Below are positions 50,484-60,196 of a DNA stretch of 64,000 nucleotides, in pieces. Position 1 is the stretch's first letter; the number at the start of each line of letters is the position of its first letter. The notes under the pieces were generated by a model. That model made no database searches, had not been told where the DNA came from, and saw only the letters and a program-made list of their open reading frames with translations. Source of the stretch: Solibacillus sp. FSL K6-1523. GTDB taxonomy: Bacteria; Bacillota; Bacilli; Bacillales_A; Planococcaceae. A program made the position numbers and the translations under genes. Location: NCBI RefSeq assembly GCF_038005225.1, contig NZ_JBBOSU010000001.1, positions 2,034,001 through 2,098,000 of the forward strand, given 5' to 3'.

Positions 50484-51266
50484 TTGCAGTTTCCCACAAG
50501 AATAAATGTAGATAATGACGGATATATTTTGAACAAAATTACGTTAAATAAAATTGATAGTGTATACGAAGGACTTCTTAGTCAAGTTCTTGATATTTTA
50601 AAAAGATGTGCAGGGGAGAAATTACATAGCGTTTATATCTATGGAAGTGTGGGTCGAGGCGAGGCTGTATTAGGTACTTCAGATATTGATTTATCAGTAA
50701 TTTTGACATCATCATTCTCTTCTCAAGAAATGGCACATCTAGATGATGAAACAAAAATGTTTATTCGTGACAATCCAATCGTGCCAAAAGTAGATTACGA
50801 TATAGGAGTTACAGCAGATCTATTTAAAGAAGATAGCCAATATTATTGGGGATTTTGGTTGAGACACGTCTGTACTTGTATTTATGGAGAGGATTTGTCT
50901 GTACACTTTCCTAAAATGAAGCCAAATGTTCATATCTGTAAGGCGTTAAATGAAGATCTTATCGACACACTCACAAGTTATCGTGAAGTAATTTTGAAAA
51001 AGGAAGCTAGCCAAGGGACATTATTATCAATTTTAAAACGTATTGTAAGAGGAGCTTATTGCTATGTAGCTGAAAGAGATAAAAGTTGGTCTACAAATAT
51101 TCTAGAAAATCTTATAATTCTTCAGCATTATTTCCCTAGAGAAGAATATTTTAAAGAAATCGAGTGTGTATTTCTTCAACAAAAGGTCCCAACCTTGGAT
51201 GATGTAATAAATTACATTGATTATTTTCTTAATTGGTTTAATGAAAATACCATTGAAGGTGAATAG
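50484..51266 (+). CDS. Nucleotidyltransferase domain protein (ANT-like)
   Basis: A 260-residue protein with the pol-beta-type nucleotidyltransferase motif VYIYGSVGRGEAVLGTSDID (GSxxRG...SDID), holding the two metal Asp residues, plus a third acidic strand (KVDYDIGV). The helical C-terminal half resembles aminoglycoside adenylyltransferases, but resistance cannot be claimed. AAAGGAGGGAG precedes the TTG start. It is unusually rich in Tyr and Leu. A short remnant frame (IEIAVDPQIKEQLTNVTYIRK, split here as a tail of some other gene) follows its stop. Confidence 0.8.
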   Translation: MQFPTRINVDNDGYILNKITLNKIDSVYEGLLSQVLDILKRCAGEKLHSVYIYGSVGRGEAVLGTSDIDLSVILTSSFSSQEMAHLDDETKMFIRDNPIVPKVDYDIGVTADLFKEDSQYYWGFWLRHVCTCIYGEDLSVHFPKMKPNVHICKALNEDLIDTLTSYREVILKKEASQGTLLSILKRIVRGAYCYVAERDKSWSTNILENLIILQHYFPREEYFKEIECVFLQQKVPTLDDVINYIDYFLNWFNENTIEGE

Positions 51267-51364
51267 AGAAAGAGAATTGAAATCGCTGTAGATCCACAAA
51301 TTAAAGAGCAGTTAACGAATGTAACGTATATTAGAAAATAAATTTAATATAGGGGTAGATTTAT

Positions 51365-52327
51365 ATGGCCAAAATGGACAATATGTTGGCGATTTTATGG
51401 TTGCTTCGTTCAGGTGAAAAAATTACCGCAAAACAAATTTCAGAAAGGTTAGAGATGAATATAAGGACTGTGTATCGTTATATTGATACAATTTCAGCAA
51501 GTGGCGTACCTATAATTTCAGAACCAGGACATAACGGTGGATACACTTTAATGAACAATTTTATTGAAGCGCCTCTTTTTTTCGATTTTGAGGAGAAAAC
51601 TTCACTATTTCACGCTGCTGTGTTTGCAGAAGAAGCCGGATATTATGGTGGTGAAGCACTAAATAGGGCCATTTCAAAACTAAGTAAATACTCAAATCAA
51701 GAGCAGGAAATAAAGATAAACCAACAATTAGCTAGTCTTGAAGTAATAAGCCGATTAAGTTCACTCTCTATAGACCCTTTTTTGAAGGAGTTGGAGCAGG
51801 CCGTAGCTGACGGGAACTCAGTAAAAATTCATTACCGTAAAAGTGGTGAAAAGCAATTAAATGATCGATTGGTCGATCCATACAGAATTATCTATTGGAA
51901 TAATAAGTGGTATATGATTGGATTTTGCCATCTTAGAAATGATAACCGTAGTTTTAGAGTTGATCGAATTGAAAATCTAATATTAACCGAAAATAAGTTT
52001 AACCAGCCAGAAAATTTTTCAGCAAGTGACTTTTTTATAAAAAATCTTCTTCCAACGATAGAAGATAAGGAAGGGATTATTGCTTTAGTTATTAATGGGG
52101 ATAAAAACGTAATAGCTGATATTTGCCAACATTGGTTTTTAGGACATTATTTACAAGAACGGACGTCAAATCAAGCAATTTTTCTTCTTGAAAAAGATGT
52201 GATCCATACATATGTGCCTTACTTACTTTTACCATATAATAAATCGATTAAAGTGATTGAGCCAATAAGCCTTAAGAAAAGACTTGTTGAAGTTCTGTCG
52301 GAATTAATAGAATTTCATCAAATTTGA
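51365..52327 (+). CDS. YafY-type HTH/WYL transcriptional regulator
   Basis: A 320-residue regulator. N-terminal HTH_11 winged helix (MLAILWLLRSGEKITAKQISERLEMNIRTVYRYID), a linker, then a WYL domain at about residues 135-215 (SVKIHYRKSG...VDPYRIIYWNNKWYMIGFCHLRNDNRSFRVDRI), which binds ligands or nucleic acid ends. A WCX-like C-terminal part follows. A DJ-1/PfpI protein gene begins 75 bases downstream, a frequent pairing, so that gene is its likely target. Ribosome site is weak (AGGGG). Confidence 0.87.
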   Translation: MAKMDNMLAILWLLRSGEKITAKQISERLEMNIRTVYRYIDTISASGVPIISEPGHNGGYTLMNNFIEAPLFFDFEEKTSLFHAAVFAEEAGYYGGEALNRAISKLSKYSNQEQEIKINQQLASLEVISRLSSLSIDPFLKELEQAVADGNSVKIHYRKSGEKQLNDRLVDPYRIIYWNNKWYMIGFCHLRNDNRSFRVDRIENLILTENKFNQPENFSASDFFIKNLLPTIEDKEGIIALVINGDKNVIADICQHWFLGHYLQERTSNQAIFLLEKDVIHTYVPYLLLPYNKSIKVIEPISLKKRLVEVLSELIEFHQI

Positions 52328-52402
52328 TAACTTCACTGACGCTATCTGTCAGGGGAGCAATGTTATAGTTGGATCTATCAAATGTGATTGGAGTGCTATT
52401 GG

Positions 52403-53035
52403 ATGCAAACGAAAAAAGTTTTTTTATATGTATTTAATACAATGTCGGACTGGGAATATGGATATTTAATTGCTGAACTAAACTCAGGAAGGTATTTTAA
52501 AAAAGGTTTAGCACCTTTAAAAGTAGTTACAGTAGGAGCTAATTATGAAATGATTACTACTATGGGAGGTCTAAGTATAAAACCAGATATATCCCTTGAT
52601 GAATGTGTTCTTGAAAGTAAAGATCTTTTAATTTTACCAGGAGGGACTACTTGGAGCGAAGAAATTCATCAACCTATCTTAGAAAGGATTGATCATGCTT
52701 TAAAGCGCGGCACTATTGTTGCTGCAATTTGTGGTGCAACGGATGCCCTCGCGAATATGGGATACTTAGATACTAGAAAGCATACAAGTAATAACTTAGA
52801 ATATACTAAAATGGTATGTCCAAATTATAAAGGGGAAAAGTTCTATGTGATGGGATCTGCGGTATGTGATACGAATTTAATTACTGCATCAGGAATAGCT
52901 CCTTTGGAATTTGCGATGGAAGTATTGAAAAAATTAGATGTATTTGAACTAGATACATTGCATTCATGGTATAACTTAAATAAGACTCATAATCCTGAAT
53001 ATTTCTTCGAGTTAATGAGTTCAATAAATAAATAA
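52403..53035 (+). CDS. DJ-1/PfpI family protein
   Basis: A 210-residue cytosolic protein of the DJ-1/PfpI superfamily. DLLILPGGTTWSEE holds the conserved Glu region and VAAICGATDALANMG the nucleophile-elbow Cys (AICGAT). TTASGIAPLEFAMEVL is the usual last block. This subgroup (YdeA-like) has unknown substrate; deglycase, protease or chaperone roles are all proposed for relatives. GGAG lies ahead of the ATG at 52403, preferred to an ATG at 52388. Probably controlled by the WYL regulator upstream. Confidence 0.87.
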   Translation: MQTKKVFLYVFNTMSDWEYGYLIAELNSGRYFKKGLAPLKVVTVGANYEMITTMGGLSIKPDISLDECVLESKDLLILPGGTTWSEEIHQPILERIDHALKRGTIVAAICGATDALANMGYLDTRKHTSNNLEYTKMVCPNYKGEKFYVMGSAVCDTNLITASGIAPLEFAMEVLKKLDVFELDTLHSWYNLNKTHNPEYFFELMSSINK

Positions 53036-53049
53036 ATAAAGTAACTGAT

Positions 53050-53095
53050 AAGCTCAATTTCTCTATTTTGATTTGTAGAGAAGTTGGGCTTTTTA
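53050..53095 (+). terminator. Intrinsic terminator
   Basis: AGCTCAA and TTCTCTA pair with TAGAGAA and TTGGGCT, followed by TTTT, after the DJ-1 gene. Confidence 0.85.
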
Positions 53096-53546
53096 GTTTG
53101 GAATTTGCTTATCGTTGTAAATCCGCATTTTCCTGACGCTATCAACTGTATATCGCAAACCAATATTGAGCTTATGAGCCACTTTACACTATCTTTCTTT
53201 TTCAGAAGCGCATCTTGGCTTTATTTGGAGTGTCGGGCTGTATACCCTTATGTTAGCGTTAATTCCTTTTTTAAGCGGATTAATTATACGCAATCTTTTT
53301 AAAGGGAAGAATTTTAAACTTTCATTGAACATGGTTAAGGTTATTTCGTCTAAATATTTTGATAGCAATAAAAATACTATTCTTGACTATGTATTTTTTA
53401 GGGTGGTTTGAAATGATTCTAGCTACAACTTTAACAATATGAAACATTCGACTAACCAATATTGATAATGATTTAGAGGAAAAAATCGCAATAGTGTGAT
53501 AGAATAATATTGATTTAAAAATTGTAAATATAAGGGGAAAATTATT
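53096..53546. other. 450-bp gap with one short frame
   Basis: No complete gene. The frame at 53250-53411 is listed separately. TTATTATG with AAGGGG just before 53547 belongs to the desaturase gene. Confidence 0.4.
53250..53411 (+). pseudogene. Probable membrane-protein remnant, 53 codons
   Basis: The frame reads MLALIPFLSGLIIRNLFKGK... and ends ILDYVFFRVV; a membrane helix followed by a basic loop, as at the end of a membrane protein. The same frame is coding-like upstream of the ATG but is soon closed, and there is no ribosome site. Probably a leftover of a deleted gene. Confidence 0.3.
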
Positions 53547-54437
53547 ATGCTAAATTCGGATTTAGACATGCGTTTAGAGCCACGCATTAAGGAATTATAT
53601 GAATTACATAAGCTGCGTGCCGCCAATATTGACTGGAGTTATCACGAGTTTATACCTTGGGACAAGGCGATGTCATTTAAACGAGTGCCATGGGATGAGA
53701 GTCAAGTTACTCTTCCTGAAGGGGTCATTATTGCCATTGAGACAGCATTGCTGACAGAGGTAAATTTACCTTGGTACACAACGCATTTAGATTACACGTT
53801 TAAAAATTCAATGGATGTAATTAGCGATTTTGTTCGTACATGGACATCTGAAGAGGATCAGCACTCGAGCTTGCTGGAAACGTATTTATTAGTAACAAGA
53901 AATGTAAACCCTGCAAGATTACATGCATTAAGAAAACGAGTAGTAGAAACGGGCTGGTTCCCGGAATTTACAAATCCATTAGCAACGATGGCTTATACAT
54001 CGTTACAAGAGTTAGCGACACTTGTTTTCTACAATAATGTAGCAAGAATAGCAGGTCCACATGATCCAGATTTAGCGACATTACTTCGACGTTTAGCAAA
54101 GGATGAGGCGCTCCATTATGCATTTTACCGTGATACAGTGAAAGCGCATCTTGAACTTGATCCGAATTTTATTGTATTTTTTGAAAAGGTTATTATTAAT
54201 TTTTCGATGCCAGGCGTTGTTATGCCTGACTTTGAAGATCGTATGAAAACCATTGCAATCGAGGCAAATTATGGACCGTTACAATTCTTTGACCAAGTGT
54301 TAGATGTTGTGGTGAAATATTGGGATATTGCAAATTTACAACCTACAACGGAAGAGGCTATTGCAGCAAAAAACAATATTTTAAAATATCATGGGCGTTT
54401 AAAGAGATTAAAAGACCGTGCCGAAGCGAGAAAATAA
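53547..54437 (+). CDS. Acyl-ACP desaturase (diiron)
   Basis: A 296-residue soluble ferritin-like diiron desaturase (fatty acid desaturase type 2). Metal ligands are visible as Glu in IAIETALLTE, EEDQH (ExxH) near residue 111-114, Glu in SLQELATLVF, and DEALH (ExxH) near residue 190. These enzymes put a double bond into acyl-ACP using O2 and ferredoxin; they are common in plants and actinobacteria and less common in Bacillales, where membrane-bound Des enzymes dominate. AAGGGG precedes the ATG. A small Cys-rich protein gene follows 30 bases on. Confidence 0.9.
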   Translation: MLNSDLDMRLEPRIKELYELHKLRAANIDWSYHEFIPWDKAMSFKRVPWDESQVTLPEGVIIAIETALLTEVNLPWYTTHLDYTFKNSMDVISDFVRTWTSEEDQHSSLLETYLLVTRNVNPARLHALRKRVVETGWFPEFTNPLATMAYTSLQELATLVFYNNVARIAGPHDPDLATLLRRLAKDEALHYAFYRDTVKAHLELDPNFIVFFEKVIINFSMPGVVMPDFEDRMKTIAIEANYGPLQFFDQVLDVVVKYWDIANLQPTTEEAIAAKNNILKYHGRLKRLKDRAEARK

Positions 54438-54467
54438 AAGTCAAATCAATGAAAGGATTTTTATATT

Positions 54468-54728
54468 ATGCAAACAACATGTGAATTATGCAATAAAGAA
54501 ACAAATGATAAAGTTAGCTATTTAGAGTTAGAAACATGGGAATTTGATTTTTTAAAGAAAGAACAAAAAGATTTTTACACAATTTGTTATGCTTGTTTTG
54601 ATAAGCATACGGACTATTTTATCGATCAAGAAACAGATTTGGCATTACGAAAACAACGAGCACTATCAGTAGACAAAGACATACAAGCAGAAATTGAAGC
54701 GATTCTTGATTTGGAGATTATTGACTGA
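54468..54728 (+). CDS. Small cysteine-pair protein, 86 aa
   Basis: GAAAGGA precedes the ATG. CELCNK at residues 5-10 and CYACFD at about 39-44 form two CxxC pairs that could bind one zinc (or an iron-sulfur centre). The rest is acidic and helical. It lies 30 bases after the acyl-ACP desaturase gene in the same direction, so a role with that enzyme (electron transfer or assembly) is possible but unproven. No family recognised. Confidence 0.68.
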   Translation: MQTTCELCNKETNDKVSYLELETWEFDFLKKEQKDFYTICYACFDKHTDYFIDQETDLALRKQRALSVDKDIQAEIEAILDLEIID

Positions 54729-55056
54729 AAAATTAAACTAATGTGAATAGCACGATTGAATTGTCATTTGCAACGGGGGATTAAGATTCTTTTGACGGAT
54801 ACATTTTTACAGTAAGGTTATTTAGCGACGATGGAAGTTTAAACGAAGCGTATTCGAGATTTTTTTGAATACGCTTTTATAGTAGTGAAAATTGTGTTCT
54901 AAAGAGCAGTGTGGTGTACTCTTTATGTAGTTTATATTTGGGGACACGGTCATAATATATATTATAGGAAGTTACATCTCATTGGATAAGTATACTTTAA
55001 ATAGTGAGACAAAATGAAAATTTAAAGGATTTGGGATTAAATTTCAACCCCTTTAA
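54729..55056. other. Non-coding gap after the desaturase operon
   Basis: About 330 bases. Apart from the terminator at 54846 no gene or repeat was seen. Confidence 0.45.
54846..54880 (+). terminator. Intrinsic terminator
   Basis: AAGCGTATTC pairs with GAATACGCTT and is followed by TTAT; 120 bases after the small Cys protein gene. Confidence 0.75.
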
Positions 55057-55087
55057 AAAACTTTGGATAATATTGCTCCAAAGTTTT
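55057..55087 (-). terminator. Intrinsic terminator (minus strand)
   Basis: AAAACTTTGG pairs with CCAAAGTTTT; read on the minus strand it ends in TTTTTT and closes the broken gene next to it. Confidence 0.75.
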
Positions 55088-55104
55088 ATATATTATTAAG
55101 ATTT

Positions 55105-55488
55105 TTACTCATAATTATGTGATTCCATATCCAGCATTCGCATCTTAAGGAATTCATCTTCAAATTTCAATTGGTTTGTAGCAATGCTTAAAGATGCATT
55201 CAAACGCTTTATCAATGCAAATTGACCGCTTGATCAAACATCATTGCCATCTTACTTTAAAACTTGCACCGCGCCTTTACTTGGTTAACCATATTGATAT
55301 TAAGCAATATTCTCATCAAATCGATCTGCGATTGTCATAATCTCATCAAAATCCAATTCTTCATCGATAAGTGCTTCTTTCAAAGGAATTGTCCCAACGT
55401 CATTTTTACGAGCCAACATGACTTCTTGCATATGGGTATCATAAAGCACATCTATTTGCTCTTTTGCACGAATTTCATTATCAAACAT
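55105..55488 (-). pseudogene. Broken small gene in several frames
   Basis: The minus strand starts at ATG 55488 behind GGTGACAG: MFDNEIRAKEQIDVLYDTHM then ...LDFDEIMTIADRFDENIA, where the frame closes at 55300. Further on, another frame gives LIKRLNASLSIATNQLKFED and FLKMRMLDMESHNYE, stopping at 55105 just before a terminator. The two halves look like one soluble helical protein of about 120 residues broken by indels. Family not recognised. Confidence 0.5.
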
Positions 55489-55516
55489 TACTGTCACCTA
55501 CCTTACCCATTACAAT

Positions 55517-56320
55517 TTATTCTACATACTTTCCATACAATACATTTTTGGGATTTATAATGATAATTAAAACCGCGACTACTAAGTAAAAAATTGCGTT
55601 ATACATGATTAAATCGATTAAGTTTCCGTTGATTATGCCAATAAAAAAATTGAAAAATTGGTGGATGATGATCGGAATGATTAAATTTTGATTTAAGTTA
55701 TAAAAGGCTGTCATAACAATCTTAGTAGACATGATTGCTAGCATAAAGAATAGGATGTATTTGATTAAATCTCTTCCTACAAGGCCTGTAGTAAACCATA
55801 TAGGTAGATGCCAAATCCCCCACCAAAAGCCAATGATTATCGAAGCAATTAATGGTGAATGTTTCTTTTGAAGTTCAATTTGAGCGAAACCTCTCCATCC
55901 TAGTTCTTCACCTATTGGTCCAGAAAGTAGGTTTTTAAAAAAGAAATAGATCAACATGCCCCATGAAGAAACCGTAAAAGTAGAGTCTACTTCACTATTA
56001 TTAGTAACAATGAGCAAAATCATAAAAAATATAAAAGTCTGAATCATAACCGCCGTCAAAATAACAGAGAGCTTAAGTTTTTTCTCAAATTTCCCTTTTA
56101 CAAATGGAATAAAACGCTGCCCTGGATAGATTTTTTTAAACAATAATACAAAAGCAAATGTTGATGACCAAGCTGCTATACAAAATGTTACATCACTAAT
56201 CCATGTTGGAAACCCTAACATGGATGTTGCTCCTACAAGTAAAAAAAGCGGTAAAAAAATAATATTCGTTAGTAAAATAAAACTTGCTACTGGTTTTTTT
56301 AGTTTCTTTTCTCTATTCAT
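55517..56320 (-). CDS. CPBP family intramembrane metalloprotease
   Basis: A 267-residue membrane protein with about eight helices. GEELGWRGFAQIEL (motif 1, EExxxR), FWWGIWHLPIWF (motif 2, FxxxH) and IIPIIIHQFFNF (motif 3, HxxxN/D) are the CPBP (Abi, Rce1-like) motifs, so a Glu/His metal centre in the membrane is expected. Family members process prenylated proteins or give bacteriocin self-immunity. GGGGAT precedes the ATG at 56320; the in-frame TTG at 56338 is less likely. A MerR regulator gene lies 110 bases upstream on the same strand. Confidence 0.87.
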   Translation of the reverse strand: MNREKKLKKPVASFILLTNIIFLPLFLLVGATSMLGFPTWISDVTFCIAAWSSTFAFVLLFKKIYPGQRFIPFVKGKFEKKLKLSVILTAVMIQTFIFFMILLIVTNNSEVDSTFTVSSWGMLIYFFFKNLLSGPIGEELGWRGFAQIELQKKHSPLIASIIIGFWWGIWHLPIWFTTGLVGRDLIKYILFFMLAIMSTKIVMTAFYNLNQNLIIPIIIHQFFNFFIGIINGNLIDLIMYNAIFYLVVAVLIIIINPKNVLYGKYVE

Positions 56321-56429
56321 GTACAATCCCCGCTTCAAGCTAAATATTTAATAAATATAACAATGCGTATACTTACTAATACTTTCAGCTTAAACCTAGG
56401 AGTTACTCACAGGTCAATACATGACTATG

Positions 56430-57224
56430 TTATTTTATAGGTGCATAAATTTCTAAAAATACACGTTCAAGTCCATCTTCATAAGTGGTAAGTAATAGAT
56501 TAATATGAACGAGTCCAAAAAGTTCATATCCTTTTTCCAGTGCAATATTTCTTAAGCTGGCTTCTACGTTATGATCAATATTTTCCCCACCAGTTGACCA
56601 TCTACCATTTTCAATAACTGTATAAATACATTTAGGATAGTAGAGGATTTCCCCTTCAATATCTTTATCAAAGTGTTCAAGTTTTCTTCCAATGATAAAC
56701 TTTTCTTCTATAATCCCTTCTTCATTAAAGCGTATAATTCTACTTAAAGATGTTAGAGTAACTGCCTTTTTTAAGCTGTCGTTTTTCTTTTTTAGGATGT
56801 CATATTCATCATACGCAGTAAAATGTTCTATTTCCCCTTTTATTTCTAAAGGTTTCATTTCTTTTATTGTATAAATACCTAAAAAATGTTTAACTTTTTC
56901 GCAATCTTCTTTTACGAGCCGGATCTTTTTTAAAAGTAGTTTTTTATATTCTATTTCCTCTAAAACTTCTTGTTCTTTTTCTTCTAACAATGATTTTATG
57001 CCGTCTATGCTCTTACTTTTTCTTAGTTCTTGGATTTTTTTTATTTCAATATCAATTTCTCTATAAAAATTCACTGTTGTTAAATCATATATATCAAAAT
57101 GATTATATTTTCTATAGCCATTCTCTATATGTTGCTCTGGCTTGACTAATTCCTTTTCTTCATAAAATTTCAACGTATCTCTAGACATACCTAAAAATTT
57201 TGCGACTTGTCCAATTGTATACAT
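56430..57224 (-). CDS. MerR family regulator with effector-binding domain
   Basis: A 264-residue regulator. Residues 1-70 form the MerR helix-turn-helix (MYTIGQVAKFLGMSRDTLKFYEEKELVKPEQ, then GYRKYNHFDIYDL). A long coiled coil with many Glu and Lys follows (residues 75-120), then a GyrI/BmrR-like effector-binding domain (from about residue 150). AGAGGAG lies 5 bases before the ATG at 57224; longer in-frame versions from 57290 run into the terminator of the chemoreceptor gene. It probably controls the CPBP gene downstream in response to a small molecule. Confidence 0.87.
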   Translation of the reverse strand: MYTIGQVAKFLGMSRDTLKFYEEKELVKPEQHIENGYRKYNHFDIYDLTTVNFYREIDIEIKKIQELRKSKSIDGIKSLLEEKEQEVLEEIEYKKLLLKKIRLVKEDCEKVKHFLGIYTIKEMKPLEIKGEIEHFTAYDEYDILKKKNDSLKKAVTLTSLSRIIRFNEEGIIEEKFIIGRKLEHFDKDIEGEILYYPKCIYTVIENGRWSTGGENIDHNVEASLRNIALEKGYELFGLVHINLLLTTYEDGLERVFLEIYAPIK

Positions 57225-57259
57225 TCTATTCTCCTCTAACTCGTATATTTTAAATTCAA

Positions 57260-57297
57260 ATAAAAAACCAGAGTGATAGTTCCTCGTCACTCTGGTT
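57260..57297 (-). terminator. Intrinsic terminator (minus strand)
   Basis: AACCAGAGTGA pairs with TCACTCTGGTT around 10 bases; on the minus strand a TTTTTT run follows. It ends the chemoreceptor gene. Confidence 0.85.
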
Positions 57298-57302
57298 GTT
57301 CG

Positions 57303-58979
57303 TTAATATTTAAAGCTATGAATCGATTCCTGCAATTCAATCGCCATTTGTGATAAATGAGTAGATGCTGCTGCGACTTCTTCCATCGCGGCATTTTGTT
57401 CTTCAGATGCTGCAGCAACACTTTGAATATGATCGTTTGAATCAACGGAAATTTCATTAATATCATTAATTTCAGTAACTAGTTTTTTCACATCTTCTGC
57501 GATGACACGGATTGCCTGCGTTACGTTGGACGTTTGATCCTGCACATGATTAATGGCCGTATCAATTTGTAGGAAAGTTTCGCGTGTAACCGCCACTTTT
57601 TCTTTACCGGCTTCAACCGATTGATCATTATGCATAATATCTTCTTCAATAATACGTGTGCTTTCTAAAATGTCTGCTACGATGTGCTCGATTTCAACAG
57701 CTGCGACATTCGAATTGTCGGCAAGTTTACGTACTTCATCAGCTACGACTGCAAAGCCCTTCCCTGCCTCCCCCGCGCGTGCAGCTTCGATCGACGCATT
57801 TAACGCTAATAAATTCGTTTGCTCAGCAATTGTTTTAATCACTTGAATGGCCGTTGAAATTTTTGCAGTATTATTATTTAATTCTTCGACACGTGTATTT
57901 AATGCGGATGTATTGTCATCAATGATATCCATCTGCTCGATGACATTGCGAACAGATTGGCGCCCTTCTGAAGCCATTTGCTTGGAATAAAGGGAAGATT
58001 CATTTACTTCATCAATACTTGTGGAAATATCATCTACTTTTCTCATTAAATGATCTGAAAAGCGTTTTGCGTCACTCGTCATTTGTTGCTGGTCAGCCAT
58101 CCCTACTGCAATATCAGAAATGGACTCTGTTACGACCTCGGTTGCATGTGTCACTTCTAAACTACTTGCTGTTAGTTGCTCAGATGTACCGGCAACTTGT
58201 TCAGAGGAGCTCCCTACTTGTTCCACCGTATCTCCTAGCTTTTGCGCCATGTTATTAAAGGAATCCGCTAATTGACCGAATTCATCTTTCGCTTTTACAT
58301 GTAAACGTGTTGTTAAATCGCCATGTGAGAACTTTTGCATCCCTTTCATAACAGCTTGCATATTAAGTGCGATACGACGTGCAAACACTGTTGAAATGAT
58401 AAAGCTTGTAACAAGCGCGATTAGTGCTAACACAGCTACTTGAATCATACTCGCTTTACTAAGTGAATAGAAATCGGTAATAACCGTTTGTGTCTCCTCG
58501 TTTATACTTGTTGCTAATGATTTCGCATACACGACTAACTCCAGAGAACCAGCGCCTAAAACCGGTTTGGCTATTTTTTGTGCTTGTTCAAGTTCGCCAC
58601 GTTCAATCGTTGGAATGATTTCATTATCAATGGCATTTTCCCATGCCGTTAATTTTGACTCAAATTCTTGAAAATCTTCATTTGTCCCAGCTGCTTTTAA
58701 ATTTCCCACTTGTTCATTTAATGTAGCGCGAATTTCATAATGGTTGGCTCTCATACTATCGTCTATATACAGCATATAGCCTCGGATCGCTGCATTCGCA
58801 CGGACTGCTTGGAACGCAATGTCATTATACATTTCTACTAATTTTGTATCTTGCTCGATTTGCTCAAGTTTTTCGGTATTATTATTAATAATGTAAATAC
58901 TTAACCCTGAGATTAGCATTAAAAATAGGAGGATAACCCCGAAAGAAAGTTGGAGCTTTAATTTCACGTTTAGCTTCAT
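57303..58979 (-). CDS. Methyl-accepting chemotaxis protein
   Basis: A 558-residue chemoreceptor. First membrane helix at about residues 10-30 ([21 protein letters not shown]), then an extracytoplasmic helical 4HB-type sensor (about 32-180), second helix ([20 protein letters not shown]), HAMP domain (about 205-260) and the cytoplasmic signalling coiled coil. The hairpin tip reads [39 protein letters not shown], the invariant MCP core. Ligand unknown. Single gene with ATGAGGAAATAA before the ATG; the promoter on the minus strand could be TTGACC near 59046. Confidence 0.93.
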   Translation of the reverse strand: MKLNVKLKLQLSFGVILLFLMLISGLSIYIINNNTEKLEQIEQDTKLVEMYNDIAFQAVRANAAIRGYMLYIDDSMRANHYEIRATLNEQVGNLKAAGTNEDFQEFESKLTAWENAIDNEIIPTIERGELEQAQKIAKPVLGAGSLELVVYAKSLATSINEETQTVITDFYSLSKASMIQVAVLALIALVTSFIISTVFARRIALNMQAVMKGMQKFSHGDLTTRLHVKAKDEFGQLADSFNNMAQKLGDTVEQVGSSSEQVAGTSEQLTASSLEVTHATEVVTESISDIAVGMADQQQMTSDAKRFSDHLMRKVDDISTSIDEVNESSLYSKQMASEGRQSVRNVIEQMDIIDDNTSALNTRVEELNNNTAKISTAIQVIKTIAEQTNLLALNASIEAARAGEAGKGFAVVADEVRKLADNSNVAAVEIEHIVADILESTRIIEEDIMHNDQSVEAGKEKVAVTRETFLQIDTAINHVQDQTSNVTQAIRVIAEDVKKLVTEINDINEISVDSNDHIQSVAAASEEQNAAMEEVAAASTHLSQMAIELQESIHSFKY

Positions 58980-59501
58980 TTTATTTCCTCATTTCACAAA
59001 TTCTATATAACCTCCCATGAGTATTCCATAGTTTAAAAGGTAGGTCAATTGTTCCTCTACTATATAGGATAAATATTCTAGAAATTGTTCGGAAATAATT
59101 CGCTACCATTTATTGAAAATCAAATTAATTAGCCTAAAATAGTTGCTTCAAAATAAAGTCGCCCTTTTGTTTTGATGTTTTTTTGATTATAACTCTCAAA
59201 ATTTACGGGTTTTTACTTTCTGTAAATCAAATTTTTATTATTTTTGTATAAGTGTCTTTTTTGACTTAGCATTTCTCTATCATCTTATAAAAAAATGAAA
59301 ATCCAAAATTTTAGTCTTCTCTAATTTTTGTTTAGAACTTTTTGAATTCATTATGAATGTTAACCTAAGTTCGTTTCGTTCATATGACAGCAACTGACGA
59401 ACCTCCATCCACATAGACCGCGCTAAAAAAATCTTTTACTGTTAAAACAAGTTCAATAAATTTTATTAATTAAAAAATAGCAAAAAAATATTATTCCTTA
59501 G

Positions 59502-59517
59502 ATTGTTATATAACAAT
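59502..59517. repeat. 16-bp palindrome
   Basis: ATTGTTATATAACAAT is self-complementary; possible regulator site upstream of the permease operon. Confidence 0.45.
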
Positions 59518-59542
59518 AAGACCTACATTTCAAAAATAGACC

Positions 59543-59570
59543 TATTTCGTTATTTTAAAGTAACGAAATA
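59543..59570. repeat. 10-bp inverted repeat with 8-bp spacer
   Basis: TATTTCGTTA and TAACGAAATA flank TTTTAAAG. It may be an operator, about 200 bases before the promoter of the permease operon. Confidence 0.45.
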
Positions 59571-59749
59571 TTATATTCTGCTTAATGTATTTAATTTACT
59601 AGGAAAAATGTAAATTCGATAATAAATAACATTTAGCATAATATTTGAATAGTAAAAACAAGGAAATCTATATGTAAATTTTATGAAAAGTGCTTGTTAA
59701 TTCTATGTATTAAAGAGTTTGTTGATTTTGAGTTTTCTGAAAAATGTTA

Positions 59750-59778
59750 TTGCATAATAGAGAATTCCCTATTACAAT
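59750..59778 (+). promoter_or_regulatory. Promoter with overlapping dyad
   Basis: TTGCAT (59750), 17 bases, TACAAT (59773). The spacer carries TAATAG-A-GAATTC-C-CTATTA (59755-59774), an almost perfect dyad where a repressor could sit. Confidence 0.65.
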
Positions 59779-59851
59779 ATGGTTTATCGACGTGATATTA
59801 AAGTAATATTGCGTTTAGAACAGAATAATAATCCTTAAGGGGGAAATTACA

Positions 59852-60196
59852 ATGGTGGATGAAAAACAAAGAAAATCCAAAAAACACGATAATATTAACT
59901 ATGATGTTATAGATCGTATGGATAGTTTCAATGCATTTGTAAAGAAGAAAAACACGTTATTGTTCGGTATTACTGCAACATTTTTAACATTTTACATTTT
60001 GTTACCGATTTTAGCGTTCACTTCTGTATTACAACAACAAGCGATTGGTACAATTACATGGGTATGGGTTTATTCTCTTGCTCTATTTATTATGACGATT
60101 GTGCTTTGCATGATTTACGTTAAAATGGCTGGGAAATTTGATAAAGAAGCAGCCGCAGTTTTAGAAGAGTATAAAAAGGCAGGTGTGGCACGATGA
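59852..60196 (+). CDS. DUF485 membrane protein, module 1
   Basis: A 114-residue protein with two membrane helices (LLFGITATFLTFYILLPIL and ITWVWVYSLALFIMTIVLCMIYV) and charged ends. DUF485 proteins (YjcH type) are encoded directly before ActP-like acetate/cation symporters. AAGGGGG precedes the ATG. Its stop overlaps the symporter ATG (ATGA), so the two are coupled. It probably helps insertion or activity of the carrier. Confidence 0.9.
   Translation: MVDEKQRKSKKHDNINYDVIDRMDSFNAFVKKKNTLLFGITATFLTFYILLPILAFTSVLQQQAIGTITWVWVYSLALFIMTIVLCMIYVKMAGKFDKEAAAVLEEYKKAGVAR

Larger units (their letters stand above)
58980..59851. other. 870-bp intergenic region between divergent genes
   Basis: Divergent promoters of the chemoreceptor gene and the permease operon. 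No gene is supported. It contains two palindromes (59502-59517 and 59543-59570) and a promoter with an overlapping dyad (59750-59778). The rest is very AT rich. Confidence 0.55.

Noticed and set aside
51267-51341. Short coding-like tail after the nucleotidyltransferase gene (AVDPQIKEQLTNVTYIRK)
   Set aside because: Looks like the last codons of a lost gene but is too short to annotate and no family could be named.
53084-53302. 72-codon plus-strand frame after the DJ-1 gene
   Set aside because: Begins in the terminator of the preceding gene, lacks a ribosome site and has no recognisable domain.
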